Source: Prionace glauca
Taxonomy: Eukaryota; Chordata; Chondrichthyes; Carcharhiniformes; Carcharhinidae
DNA: 64,000 nucleotides
Direction of reading: 5' to 3'
Assembly: GCA_037974335.1 (NCBI GenBank)
Contig: CM075760.1
Coordinates: forward strand, 56,414,890-56,478,889
The translations under genes and the position numbers were made by a program. Positions 41,775 to 53,075 of this stretch are shown here, piece after piece. Under the pieces are notes generated by a model. The model did no database searches and was not told the DNA's origin. It saw only the letters and a program-made list of their open reading frames with translations. Positions within the stretch are counted from its first letter, which is position 1; the number at the start of each line of letters is the position of its first letter.

Positions 41775-42088
41775 TCCTAGAATCGCTACAGTACAGAACG
41801 AGGCCATTCAGCCCATCGAGTCTGTACCCACCCGAATTCCACACAGGCCCGATCTTCATAACGCCACATATTTACCCGATTAATCCCATGACTTTACGGT
41901 CAATTTAGCTTGGCCAATCAACCTAACCCGCCATCCTTGGACTCTGAGAGGAAACTGGAGCACCCGGGCGAAACCCACAGGGAGAACACGCGCACTCCAC
42001 CCAGAGAGTGAGCCGAGGCCGGAATTGAACCTGGGTCTTTGGCGCTGTGAGGCAGTAATGTTAGCTATTGTGCTACAGTGCCGCCCTC
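41775..42088 (-). repeat. tRNA-derived SINE, inverted
   Basis: Inverted tail agaatcgctacagtacagaa, body gaggaaactggagcaccc, head ccggaattgaacctgggtct to gtgctacagtgccgccc. Confidence 0.82.
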
Positions 42089-42149
42089 CATCAATTTCTT
42101 GTCCAAATATTGTTCTCTTTAAAATATTTTTAAAAGCACAGCGGGAACT

Positions 42150-42475
42150 AAGTGTGTGTGTTTGTGTGTGTCAGTGTGTGTTTGTGTGTGAGTGTGTGTG
42201 TGCATGTGTGCGTGTGTCTGTGTGTGAGTGTGAGTGTGTGTGTGCATGTGTGCGTGTGTCTGTGTGTGAGTGTGAGTGTGTGTGTGTTTGTGTGTGTTGT
42301 CTATATCGGTCTGTGCATGTGTGTGTGTCTACTTATGTGCATGGGCGTGTGTGCGTGGACATGTGTGTGTGAGCATATGTGCGCAGGCATGTGTGTTGGA
42401 CATGTGTGCGTAGGCTTGTGTGCATGTGCCTGTGTGTGTGTGTGTCTGTGTGTGTGTGTGTGAGAGAGAGAGAGA
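42150..42475 (+). repeat. GT-rich microsatellite with a higher-order unit
   Basis: (GT)n with a repeated block of about 42 bases (gtgtgcatgtgtgcgtgtgt then ctgtgtgtgagtgtgagt). It lies about 200 bases before the constant exon. Confidence 0.88.
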
Positions 42476-42672
42476 CAAGCGTCACTCCTCAGACTTTTCT
42501 TTGCCAAGGGAATAAGATTGTTAATTCAGTCTCAGCATTCGGTAAATCAATGTAGAAACTTATATGGGATTAAAGCACAGGGAAAATGTGAGTCTAATCG
42601 AATGGCACAGCAGCTTGGAAGAGGTAATCCTGTTGTATTCTGATTATTTCCTTTTATTTCTTAAATTTTCAG

Positions 42673-42984
42673 AGGTGAAAATCCCCAAAGAACCAAAATT
42701 GAGCGTCTTTTACCCGCCAGTGCCACCGGAAGCCCCGAACACCACCACCGCTGCAGTATGTTTGGCCTCGGACTTCTCCCCCAAGGCAATCAAGCTCTCC
42801 CTGTCCAGGGGATCCGACCAGGAGGTCAATGTGACAAGGTCCAGTGTCCTATTGGAGAGCGGGAATTACAGGAGCTCGGGTTTCCTCTCTTTCCCCCAAT
42901 CCGGGAAATCGCCAAACATCACGTGCAAGGCGGTTCACAATAATCAGAATTACTCAGTAAACATCCCACCCACAGCTGAAATTG
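42673..42984 (+). CDS. TRDC: TCR constant region exon 1, Ig domain (delta-like)
   Basis: Encodes a 104-residue C1-set Ig domain, membrane-proximal in a TCR chain. The acceptor is tcttaaattttcag-like, the exon is phase 1 on both sides and ends at GTAAGT. Visible: KLSVFYPPVPPEAPNTTT on strand A, first Cys in AVCLASDFSPKAIKLSL (residue 30), second Cys in SPNITCKAVHNN (residue 85). The usual Trp of the C strand is absent, as in delta constant domains of other vertebrates. Four N-glycosylation sequons (NTT, NVT, NIT, NYS) stand out. Together with exons 2 and 3 it forms the only constant region found here. Delta rather than alpha is supported by the transmembrane exon and the NAR-TCR context. Confidence 0.93.
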
Positions 42985-43019
42985 GTAAGTTTATTTTATT
43001 TCCGTTTATGTGATGTGTG

Positions 43020-43150
43020 TGTCATTGGCTTGACCAGCATTTATTGCCCATCGTAAATTGCCCTTCAGCAGAGGGCATTTAAGAATCACTTTCAGGCCAG
43101 CCAATGTAAGAACGGTAGATGTCCTTCCCTAAAGGATATTACCGAACAAG
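43020..43150 (-). repeat. SINE second family, inverted fragment
   Basis: Shares cagcatttattgcccatcgt and ccttccctaaaggatatta with the element at 14810-15150 read backwards. Confidence 0.6.
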
Positions 43151-43783
43151 ATGAGTTTTAACGATAATCGACAATAATTTCATTGGTCATCTTTAGACTT
43201 CTTATTCCATTTTATTTAATATTCAAATTTCGCATCTATCATGGCGAATTGCGAACACGCACTCGTATTCTGAGTGGTTGGATTGACAATGTCACTGCGC
43301 TACTGCCGCCTCTGAGAGTGTTTTATGACAGGAAGAACGTCCACTAAATATTATCCATCCTCTTAACGCCGAAGGACTCTCAATGTCATCGTCACTCAAA
43401 ATGTTGCCTTTTTGAAAGATTAGCTGACTAATGATTGAAGGCCATTTATTCTAGTCTCGGGACTTCACTGCAGGAGTTTCTCAGTGTCTCAGACCCAATC
43501 AGCTTCAGTTGCTTCATCAATCACCTTCAATCCATTGTAAGGTCAGAAGTTGGGATGTTCGCTGATGACTGAACAATGTTCAGCACCATTCATGACACCT
43601 CAGATCTTGAAGTAATGCACTACAAATGCGACAATAGCTGGACAATATCTAGGGTTGGACTGAGAAGCTGCAAATAACATTTGCACCACAGATGTTCCAG
43701 GCAATGACCAACTCCAACAGGAAAGAAGGTAACAATCGGCTCTTGTCATTTCATGGCATTACCATGACTGAAACAATGAACAA

Positions 43784-44159
43784 AGGAAATTACAGCACAG
43801 GAACAGGCACTTCGGCCCTCCAAGCCTGTATCTAACATGCTACCTGACTGAACTAAAACCCCCTACCCTTCCAGGGACCATATCCCTCTATTCCCATCCT
43901 ATTCATGCATTTGTCCAGATGCCCTTTTGAAACTCACTACTATATCTGATTCCACTACCTCCCCCGCAGCGAGTTCCAGGCACCCACCACCCTGTGTGTA
44001 AAAAAATCTGCCTCGCACATCTCCTTCAAACCTTAAATCTATGCTCCTTAGTAATTGACTCTTCTGTAATGAGAAATAATGTTTCTGACTATCCAATCTG
44101 TCCATGCCTGTCATAATCTTGTAGACTTCTAAATGGTCAACTTCCACTATCAACATCCT
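43784..44159 (-). repeat. CR1-clade LINE 3' end, nested
   Basis: Inverted end aaattacagcacaggaacag and cacttcggccctccaagcct, then ccctgtgtgtaaaaaaatct from the coding end. Confidence 0.8.
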
Positions 44160-44384
44160 GAGGGTTAACGTTGCTCAGAAACTGAACTGGACTATCTGAC
44201 TGCAAGAGCATGTCGGAGATTGGGAATCCTGTGCTGAATAACTTGTCTCTTAATCTCCCCAATCCTCTGCACCATCCACAAGATATAATCCTGACTGTGG
44301 TAGGGTATTAGCCACTTGCCTGGATAAATGCAGCTCCAGCAACACTCAGAAATTTAACACGACCCAGGACAAAGATACTCCAAT

Positions 44385-44763
44385 TAATTAAAAGTTTATT
44401 TATTAGTGTCACAAATGGGCTTACATTAAAGATGCAATGAAGTTACTGTGAAAATATCCTTGTCGCCTCACTCTGTACCTGTTCGGGGACACTGAGGGAG
44501 AATTTAGCATGGCCAATGCTTCTAATCAGCCCGTCTTTCAGACTGTGGGAGGAAACCGGACTTGGAGAATTACTGCTGTGTATCTTGTGGATCAGACCCA
44601 CACTGACAAGAGGAAAACCTGCAGACTCTGCACAGACAGTCACCCAATTCGGGAATCGAATCCAGGTCCCTGACACTGTGGGCAGGGGGAGGGGGGTTAG
44701 AGGGGTAGGGGGGGGGGGGTAGTTGTAACAGTACTAAACATTGTGCCACTGTGCCGCTCCAGC
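44385..44763 (-). repeat. tRNA-derived SINE, nested and inverted, with G-run
   Basis: Inverted tail tttattagtgtcacaaatgg and gcaatgaagttactgtgaaa, body gtgggaggaaaccggacttg, head cgggaatcgaatccaggtcc to tgccactgtgccgctcc. The head contains a G-rich insertion at about 44682-44721. Confidence 0.82.
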
Positions 44764-45165
44764 ATTAAGTATTTCATTCACAAACATCCACTTTTTCCAC
44801 CACCGTAGCACAGTGGTGGCAGTGTGTGCCATTCACAAGACACACAACAGTAATTCTCCAAGTCTCTTTCCGCTGAATCTTCCAAAATCATGGCCGTTAT
44901 CATCTCGGAGGACAAGGACAGCAGGTACCCGGGAATACCATTATCTGGATGTCCCCTCCAAGTCACTCAGCATCCTGACTTGGAAATATTTCGGCAGTTC
45001 CTTCACTGTCGCTCGGTTAAAATGGTGGAACTTCTTCCCTAAGAGCCCTGTGTGTGTATGTGCACCTGACAGACCGCTGAGTTTCAAGCAGGGGACTCAC
45101 AACCATCTTCAGAAGGGGGCAATTAGGGATTGGCAGTAAATACTGACCTCCCATAAGTCCATAAG

Positions 45166-45658
45166 CGAATAAAAGTAAGAATAGCTGGCTATTACAGTTT
45201 AGGGCAGTGTCCAGGACCCGCAGCTGCTGGTGTATCACCGAATTTAGGAAAGTATTAAATACTAACCAGTGTACTGGAGAATCCCGCTCCTCTGGAGAAA
45301 TTCCTTGATATCATTAATCCACTGCAGAGCTGAAATCAGGCCTCGGTTTCACCACTTCTTTGGAAGACAGTGAAATACTGCCCCAATGGATTGGCCCAGA
45401 ATCTGGGGTTTAATCCCTGATGTTTAATCGACCCTACACTCATTGAACTCAGATTTGGGCCGAACTAAATGGCAGTTACCAATGTTTCTCCGTAGTGAAT
45501 AATCAAGTGAACAAGCCCAATCGTGCTGTTTGATTCTTACTTTTTTCATGGCTATTGGTTATGGACACAACATTATTGGAAGCGATATTGAGAACAAACA
45601 TGGTTACAGTAATGTCACTTGCTCACTGAATAAGTCATTTATTTTTGTGCCCTTCCAG
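45166..45658. other. Constant-region intron 1, nothing recognised
   Basis: No exon or repeat is recognised between the LINE end and the connecting-peptide exon. Confidence 0.4.
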
Positions 45659-45721
45659 ATCAAACTAAATGCCTTACAAGCCGATATGAATCCTCGACAG
45701 AATCAAATGGCACGGAAAACG
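45659..45721 (+). CDS. TRDC: TCR constant region exon 2, connecting peptide
   Basis: A 63-base exon, phase 1 on both sides, with acceptor gtgcccttccag and donor G|GTATGT. It encodes DQTKCLTSRYESSTESNGTE followed by N. The single Cys is placed to form the interchain disulfide with the partner chain (gamma in known delta receptors), and NGT is an N-glycosylation sequon. Small size and position between Ig and transmembrane exons match exon 2 of alpha and delta genes of other vertebrates. Confidence 0.85.
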
Positions 45722-45879
45722 GTATGTACTTTATTCAACATTAATCAAAGGAAAACACTTGCAAATAGACAGATTGATAAGTGGACAGATAGGCAGGGGT
45801 ACAGAGCCGGAGATCGAATGATAAACATATAGTGAGATGGGGAGAAAGATAGATCGTCACACAGAGTGAAGGAGAGAGA

Positions 45880-46012
45880 TATATAAATCGAGGGATGGGG
45901 GGCTGGTGGGTGGTGGGAAGAAGGTGAGGGAAAGAGAGAGAGAGAAAGAAAGAGAGAGAGAAAGAAAGAGAGAGAGAGACAGAGACAGAGAGAGAGATTA
46001 AGAGTGAAAGAC
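45880..46012 (+). repeat. GA-rich simple repeat
   Basis: Runs of gagaga and gaaagaaagagagag within the intron between constant exons 2 and 3. Confidence 0.85.
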
Positions 46013-46196
46013 AGATGAAGATAGATGGTCAGGGAGGTAGGCCGGTGGACAGACAGAGGGACAGGATGGACAGACGGACAAATTCAAGCTGTTAGATAAT
46101 GAAAAAAAACACACATTAGTGGTTTTAGTTGTTTTTTAGTTCCAAATGATACATGCACCAAACCAGATCTATCTTTTGTTTCTCTCATTTTGGCAG

Positions 46197-46307
46197 ATCG
46201 GCTGAGGGTGAACTTTTTGTCTTTGACGGTGATGGGGCTGAGAATTTTATTTTTCAAGATCATTGTCTTCAATGTCCTGATGACGGCCAGGGTGTGGCTA
46301 TTCTGAG
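46197..46307 (+). CDS. TRDC: TCR constant region exon 3, transmembrane and short tail
   Basis: Encodes DRLRVNFLSLTVMGLRILFF then KIIVFNVLMTARVWLF and a TGA at 46304-46306. The Arg and Lys inside the membrane segment (R-x4-K) are those that pair with CD3 acidic residues in TCR alpha and delta. VNFLSLTVMGLR resembles the delta form (human VNMMSLTVLGLR) more than alpha. The acceptor is ctcattttggcag. A consensus donor (GAG|GTAAGA) follows the stop by one base, as in mammalian alpha/delta genes where a separate exon holds the 3' UTR. Confidence 0.93.
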
Positions 46308-46805
46308 GTAAGATCGGTCACCTAAATGCGTGCCCAGAAACACAAAGTGAGATGGACACAGTCCATTGACGGGATCTCGGGAGGCCACTGTTAAGGCAGG
46401 CGCTGCAGCTAAGCCGTGGAGTGAACAGGAACTTGGACGCATTTAGACAAATGAACTCTTACCCAAGTGCTCCATCACTTTTCATCTCGGTCCCCCCAAC
46501 CCCCACCCCCAATCGCAGCCTTGACTTCTTAAACCTCTCCAGAGTTGTGTTTAATTATGGGTGTCACTGATAGACTGGTCTTTTACACCCATCTTCTGGT
46601 CTTGAGCTGTGTGGATCTTTCAGAGAGTCATTGCAAGCTCTATGGGCCAAATCCCATCCTTCTACACTGCAGAGGTTCTTGTGCACTTGCACTGGCTTCT
46701 GAGAATATTAATGGGGAACGTTAATGGAGACCCTAAAGATAAAACGTGTTCTTTTCCTGCTGATCTTTGATGTACTAACACTGTTATTCCTTTCATTCCA
46801 AACAG

Positions 46806-47553
46806 AACTGCATTGTACGATTAAATGGATTCAGGAGTGAACTCATTAACTGGGACATCAAAATCCAGACACTTCCTGATCATAGATTCCACTTCAAGCA
46901 ATTCAAACTCGCTTGTTTAAAATGGCGGCTTAACTTTTAAATATCCTCATCTCGGTAACTTTTTCCCATTGTTATTTTGATTTGAAACTCGTAGTTCTGC
47001 ATGATTTCTACTGCTTATGCAACACAAACATTTCAATTATGCATTTCAGCAACAGTGTGGAGCTAACATTTATATGGTCTCTGCCTGCATTAGTGTCGGA
47101 GACATTTTTGAAAACAGCATTTTCAATTTTAGGACATAGAGAACTTCGATTTTTATATTCTTTGCTTAGAATAATACCATCCCATTGCATAGGAAGCAGC
47201 CACTCAGCCCATAGTGACAGTGCCAGCCCCTTTACAGGGCAATCTAGCAAAATGGCACCTCACCTTTCCCTTTTGTTTGTTTTATTCTGGTAGTTATTTT
47301 AAATGTTCTATTTTTATTGCATGCAATTTAAGAGCAGAAGATCCATATAATCAGCAAGGGTCTGATCGGATTTTCATCAAACTCAATAACTCAGTAGTTA
47401 GATTTGAATGGCGAGTAGGTAAGCTGGTTTTAAAACAACCCCTACCTGATCCACTCAGTTTTTGTCAGTCTCTATTTTCCTCTTTTTCAGTATTTCAAGA
47501 GCTAGTGGAGGGAAGGGTGAGTTTGACGGCCTGGAGTTACTTCTCTGAATAAA
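46806..47553 (+). other. Candidate 3' UTR exon region
   Basis: An acceptor-like ttcattccaaacag ends at 46805, and AATAAA occurs at 47548-47553 and again at 48106-48111. Either could end the transcript. This is position-based and weak. Confidence 0.25.
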
Positions 47554-47874
47554 AGTAAGTCAATCAGAGTGAATATCAGGCGGCTAGTGGGATGCCACCC
47601 GCTTTTAGATTGTGGACAAGGTGATATTCTCACTCCCGGACTGAATCTTGGACTCCAGACTTTCCTCCCAGTGTCACGGAGGCACCAAACCCCAGCCTGT
47701 ACATCCGGGTCCTTAGAGATAATCGAACCACCCTGTGTCACTGTGCAGAGTTTTATCATTACACTGCATTTCACAAATAAGATCAACAAGAGTTTTGAAG
47801 TATCTCGCCATTAGCTTAGTCTAAAATCCGGTTATTGCTCTCAGGTTATTTCACAGATGGGACATTCATACACA
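47554..47874. other. No recognised feature
   Basis: No gene or repeat recognised downstream of the constant region here. Confidence 0.35.
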
Positions 47875-48032
47875 TTTAAGGTCGTCCGGTCAGTCAGAGG
47901 AAGAGAGAGTTAATGGGGATAAGGTGGTAAAGTGGAGTTGAGGATAATATCAGACCAGCCATGACTTCATTGAAAGGCGAAACAAACCTGGGGGGCTGAA
48001 TGGTCACTTCTGCTCCTCCGTCTTATGCTCCT
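47875..48032 (+). repeat. CR1-like LINE 3' tail
   Basis: Contains atcagaccagccatgacttc and aatggtcacttctgctcctc, a decayed tail of the 252-1903 subfamily. Confidence 0.6.
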
Positions 48033-48361
48033 CTAGTTCGTTCATAACACCTGTGTTCATATCTGTAACCTTGTTCTTTTGCCATAAGCATCGCTAATAA
48101 CATTCAATAAATCTGCAGTCTTTACTGAAGGATATCTTCTGTCTCTTTGTTAACGCGATGACAAGACATGGTTTGGTTTGGTCAACAGAGCGCACTTGAC
48201 GTCGCGCAGCACAAATAGAGGCCATTTGGTCCATCATGAGGATGCCAGCTCCCCATGGCAGATCCTGCCAATTGGAACCAACTTATTGTTTGAAGTGAAA
48301 CAGTTGGAAGTCCACAGTTTAAACCCTGGTCTCAGGGCTGAGGTTCATTCCCTCGATAGTC

Positions 48362-49400
48362 ATTCCAGTGGAAAGAACAAAGAACCAAGAAAATTACAGC
48401 ACAGGAACACGCCCTTCGGCCCTCCAAGCCTGCACCAACCATGCTGCCCGACTGAACTAAAACCCCCTACCCTTCCGGGGAACATTTCCCTGTATTTCCA
48501 TACTATACATGTATTTGTCAAGGCACTCTTTAAAACTCACTACTGTGTTCACTTCCACTACCTCGCCCATCAGCGAGCTCCAGGCACCAACCACCTTTTG
48601 TGTAAAAAACATGCCTCATATATCTCCTTGAAACCTTGCTGCTCACACCTTAAACCTATGCCCCCTAGTAATTGACTCTTCCACCCTGGGAAAAACCTTA
48701 TGACTATACTTTCTGCTCATGCCTCTCATAATCTTGTAGCCAATTATCAGGACATCCCCTCAACCTCTGTCGTTCCAGTGAGAACAACCCAAATTTCTCC
48801 AACCTCTCCTCATAACTAATGCCCTCCATACCAGGCAACATCCTGTTGAGGGTACAGAAAAGTCTTTTCTGTACCCTCTCCAAAGCATTCACATTCTTCT
48901 GGTAGTGTGGCGACCATAACTGATGTTCCAAGTGCAACCTAACTAATCTTCTGCAAAGCTGTAAAATGACTTGCCAATTTTTCAACTCATGCCCCGGCCA
49001 ATGAAGGCAAGCATGCCATCTGCCTTCTTGACTACCTTCTCCACCTGCATTGCCACTTTCAGAGACCTGTGTACCTGTACATCCAGATCCCTTTGCCTAT
49101 CAATACTCTTCAGGGTTGTGCCATTTACTGTATATTTCCTATCTGTTTTAAAGCTTCCAAAATTCATCATCTCACATTTGTCCAGATTAAACTCCATCTG
49201 CTATCCCTTTGGTGTCGCCTCCAACTGATCTATATCCTGCTGTTTCCTCATCACTATCCGCAAATCTACGAACCTTTGTGCTGTTTTCAAACTTATTAAT
49301 CATTTCAGTTACAGTTTCTTCCAATCATTTATAGCAATGGTCCCAGCAGTAACCCCGAGGAAAGCCCTTGTCACAGCCCTCCATTCAGAAATGTTTTGTT
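48362..49400 (-). mobile_element. CR1-clade LINE, RT C-terminus and 3' end
   Basis: Inverted tail (gaacaaagaaccaagaaaat), then coding sequence split over two frames: MEFNLDKCEMMNFGSFKTD at 49197 and LCRRLVRLHLEHQLWSPHYQ at about 48945. Further inward a decayed FADD region is expected near 49300. It ends near 49400. Confidence 0.8.
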
Positions 49401-50082
49401 TTGGTGGTCTTATCATTATGCTGCCGTCTCCACACCCGCAGCCCCAGCCCCTGCCCTACTCCACCCGCCGAAAAATATAACAACGAAAAACAATGGGAAT
49501 TAAGGTATTGGAGAGAGGAAGCTTCCTAATAGGAATGAGGGAATTGAGGAGCTAACTGCACCAGGCTGGGAAAGGGAGAAGAATCCCAAAATGCTCCCAA
49601 CACCCAAACAGGAACGTTCCTCCTGTGCCTGGTTTAACTACATCGGCTGCAGTGGTAATTCGGGTCATTAGGGATGGGCTATAAATGTTGGTCAGGACAG
49701 CGACTCCCACACACAATGTATTTGTTACTTCACTCATTTATAAGTGCATTGTGGGCAGGGCCAGAATGCATTTCCCATCCAGAATCACCATTGAACCGTA
49801 TGGCTTGTGTTGACCATGATGTTGTACTTGAAGTCTCATGTAGTGAACCAGATGGGTTTTAATAACAATTGACTCATGGTTCGATTGTTGAATTCCAGAT
49901 TGCTTTTATTGAATTCAGGTTTCTCTAACTGCCATGGCTGGAATTCAATCCTCATGTATGCTCAAAGCATTAGCTCTGGCTTTCTGGATTAATCACCACG
50001 CCATTATAAGATGCCGTTATAACATCCCTGAAGGGGAAGGGGGGAAAAATTTATCATGATGGGTTTTGTGTCCGTGTTAAAA
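49401..50082. other. Little recognised
   Basis: Only a short repeat end at about 49650-49705 (tcattagggatgggctataa) is recognised. Confidence 0.35.
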
Positions 50083-50402
50083 TAGAGTCGTAGAAACAAT
50101 ACATTGCAGAAAGAGGCCATTCGGTCCATCGAGCCTGCACTGATTCTCTGAAAGAGAAATCAATCCAGTCCCTCCCCTCTGCCCACGATCAATCCTGTAT
50201 ATCTGTGGGACACAAAGGTACATTTTGGTCTGGCCAATACACCCAAACTGCACATCCTTGGACTGAGATAGGAGACTAGAGCATCCGGATAAAACCGATG
50301 CGGATACGGGGAGAACGTGCAAATTTAACACAGGCAGTTACCCAAGGCTGGATTCGAACCAGTATCTCTGGCACTGCAGAGCTAACCACTATGCTTAGGA
50401 CT
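50083..50402 (-). repeat. tRNA-derived SINE, inverted
   Basis: Inverted tail agaggccattcggtccatcg, body gatacggggagaacgtgcaa, head ctggattcgaaccagtatct. Confidence 0.8.
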
Positions 50403-51289
50403 CTGGATGACTTGCCCAGAGACCGTTCCTCCTAGCGTCAAACTTTAGTGTGACTGTTCAACCTGTACTTGGTATTTTAAGAGGAATGATCCCGCTCTCT
50501 TACAGGAATGACACAAATTACATTCTCAGTCCCGAAGTTCATGCTCTGAAAATCCTATCAGGTGTTTATTTTCTTTTGCTTCTTGGCAGCAGGAGGGTTA
50601 ATCGACTTTGGGTTGCTTATTTTGATAGAAACTGTTGAGATGTAATGATACATGCGTTCACTGCTGATTGGGGGAACCAGAGTCTGGTTGACAAGGCGAC
50701 CAACGGCAGAAAGAAGTCCTCCGAGTGTGCGGTTTCACTCAACTAGTCGCTGAGCCTCTCAGTTTGTTCAAAGATCAGAACTTGTGGTTTGATCACCCGG
50801 GACTGGAAACTCCAGCAGCGAGATGACAGTTAGTCAGAGCCGGGGGGAGTGGTGAGAGGCCAGGTGTTGCCAACTGCCGATAAATCTGAATCTTTTCAGA
50901 GGCTTTCCCAGCGACTGAAGCTGCAGGAGATTTATGCAGAAGACAGTTCCAAAGGCCCACAGGCCTCTGGAAGAAGAAACAATTATTTTATTTGCTCTGT
51001 TTCCAATCTGTCCCGCGAAGGTTAAACATTCCGTCAGCTTCCACTCTCACACCGCTGCCCCCTTCACCCCTCCGACCACCCACCACCGCCCCCCCGCCCC
51101 CGCCACACTCCTCCAAAAGATCATATATGTTTCAAAAAATCATCACTCAATCTTCTACACACCAAAGGATTGTGTCCGATCTTTCCTCGTATAACCCCGT
51201 CCTAAGTCCCCACTCAAGTGGAGCGCGTTAAGAAAGACAATCTGTGTTCTTTACACAGTCTGGCCTTCATGTGACTCCTGACACACAAC
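50403..51289. other. No recognised feature
   Basis: Nearly 900 bases with no gene or repeat recognised. A C-rich run lies near 51055-51110. Confidence 0.35.
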
Positions 51290-51450
51290 ATTTTTATTCA
51301 TTCATGGAACATGGGCGTTTCTTGCCCATCTCCATTTACCCTTGGAGGACAGTTGACAGTCACCCACATTGATGTGGCTCTAGACTCACGTATTGGCCTA
51401 ACCTGGTAAGCACGGCAGATTTCCTTCCTAAAGGAGATAGTGACCCAGAT
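51290..51450 (-). repeat. SINE second family, inverted fragment
   Basis: Shares ttcattcatggaacatgggc, cccttggaggacagttgaca and tggcctaacctggtaagcac with the family at 14810-15150. Confidence 0.65.
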
Positions 51451-51659
51451 TTTTTTTTCTCTGACAATTGACAAAGATTTCACTGTCATCAGTAGATTCA
51501 AAATTTCGGGGTTTTTTATTGAATTGTGTTTCAAGCACGGGGCCCCAGAAGATTGGCTGAGTTTTTAGATTGATACTCAAGAGATAATATCACCACACCA
51601 TTCCGTCCCCTGATTGACTGTGAACCATAATCTGAGATGGCCATGAGCAAACCATATCT

Positions 51660-51840
51660 GACAGCGTGTGTATCTATGTGTGTGTATGTGTTGCATATCT
51701 GTGTGTGCGCATGTGTGCGTTTCTGTCTGTCTGTCATTTTGCCTGAGACAATCTGCCTGTCTTTGTCCACGTCTGTGTTTGTGTGTGTGTGTGTCTGTCA
51801 GCTTTTGTCGAAGAGTTTGCGTTGTTGTCTGAGTGTGTGT
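51660..51840 (+). repeat. GT-rich sequence, inverted paralogue of 55540-55735
   Basis: Contains ctgtctttgtccacgtctgt and gtcagcttttgtcgaagagt. The reverse complement of the same words appears at 55640-55720 (acagacgtggacagacaggc). Confidence 0.75.
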
Positions 51841-52084
51841 GCATGTCTGAGTGTGATCCTTTCTGTGTGCTTGTTTGTTTGAGTATGTGCATGTGCGTGT
51901 GTGAAATTTTGTGTGCATGAGAGAGAGAGAGAGTGTGTGTGTGTGTGTGTGACAGAGAGAGAGTAGGATTGCCCACACACTCACACACACACACACTCTC
52001 TCTCTCACGCACACATATTTTCACACACGCACATACACATACTCAAACAAACAAGCACACAGAAAAGATGACACTCAGACATGC
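51841..52084. repeat. Large near-perfect palindrome
   Basis: The left arm (gcatgtctgagtgtgatcct, ttctgtgtgcttgtttgttt) returns as its reverse complement in the right arm (aaacaaacaagcacacagaa, acactcagacatgc). Arms of about 115 bases flank a centre of roughly 10-15 bases near 51965. The centre-proximal parts are (GA)n and (GT)n. Confidence 0.88.
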
Positions 52085-52139
52085 CCACTGTTCAAGGGCA
52101 ATTAGAAAGAGCAACACAAAACCAGAAAATGCTGGAACA

Positions 52140-52340
52140 GTTCTGCAGCGCTGACATCATCTGTAAGAGAGAATAGTGTTAGCGTTTCGAGTCCGGATGG
52201 CCCTGATGAATTGTCATCGAGACTCTAAACTTTGGCTCTATTCTCTTTCCGCAGATACTGTCAGACCCACTGAGATGTTCCAGAATGTTTTTTGTTTTGG
52301 ATTAACGAATCCGCAGTAATTTGTGTTTCGGACCAGCAAC
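52140..52340 (+). repeat. Short interspersed repeat
   Basis: Contains gatactgtcagacccactga and gaatccgcagtaatttgtgt, the repeat also seen at 34812-34905. Confidence 0.5.
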
Positions 52341-52864
52341 AATTTTTGGTTTTGCGAACAACACTCATGGACAAATGAATGAAAATTATTGAGAACGAAT
52401 CTAAGAATTAACAAGTTCCTGTTTAGCCGATTCTTCAAGCAGCAATTATTAATGAATCAAATGAAAGTGTTACACTCCAGTCAATCCTGTTACTCATTAG
52501 GTTTGTATATTAAAGAACGAGACAATTCGGCCTAACAAGCACATGTTTGCTAGCTCAATAAGCTAAAAAAAAATTGCCCGACTGCATTTGCCGTTGACAC
52601 ATGCCACACTGCATGTTATATTTTCGATTTTGTAATCATTCTCTTTTGAAAGTCACCCCAGAAAATGTTTACTCTGGTCTTTGAGACAATGAATCCCAGA
52701 GCCGAACAGTTGGCGATGTAAACCCGATTTGCTCACCATCGATTTCAGGAACAGTTCTTGCTATGTCTCGTACACATGCTCCTTACTAAGCCACCATGAA
52801 AGTTTAATATGTATACAGTAACCTACAGGCTACTGAGAAGTAACAGTTTGTCACCTGACCTCTC
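52341..52864. other. No recognised feature
   Basis: AT-rich, no gene or repeat recognised. Confidence 0.35.
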
Positions 52865-53075
52865 TCTCCCTGCTCTGCCAGTGAACAAGATTATGGCTGA
52901 TCTTAGTATAAGCTTCTGCCAACCCTGATCACATTTCACCCTTCTTGTTTACTAAGAATCTAGCTCCTTCTGCCTTTAAATATATTGAAAGACTGCTTCC
53001 ACTGCCTTCTGAGGGGCACATGATCCTTTGAGAGGAAAACCTCCCACTCTTCTCTCACTTAAATGTGGGACCCCC
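52865..53075 (-). repeat. Old CR1-like LINE 3' fragment
   Basis: Recognised from acaagattatggctgatctt and cactgccttctgaggggcac. Confidence 0.5.

Larger units (their letters stand above)
43460..45165 (+). mobile_element. Non-CR1 LINE in constant-region intron 1, with two nested repeats
   Basis: Pieces at 43460-43783, 44160-44384 and 44764-45165 read on as one element: decayed RT (gttcgctgatgactgaacaa, a FADD-type region), then ttagccacttgcctggataa, then the 3' end (catcctgacttggaaatatt) and caattagggattggcagtaa. The family is the same as at 4084-4515. Confidence 0.65.

Noticed and set aside
42025-42463. Cys/Val-rich frames just before the constant exon
   Set aside because: They are translated GT repeats.
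51577-52024. Thr/His-rich frames near the palindrome
   Set aside because: They are translations of GT/CA-rich inverted repeats.
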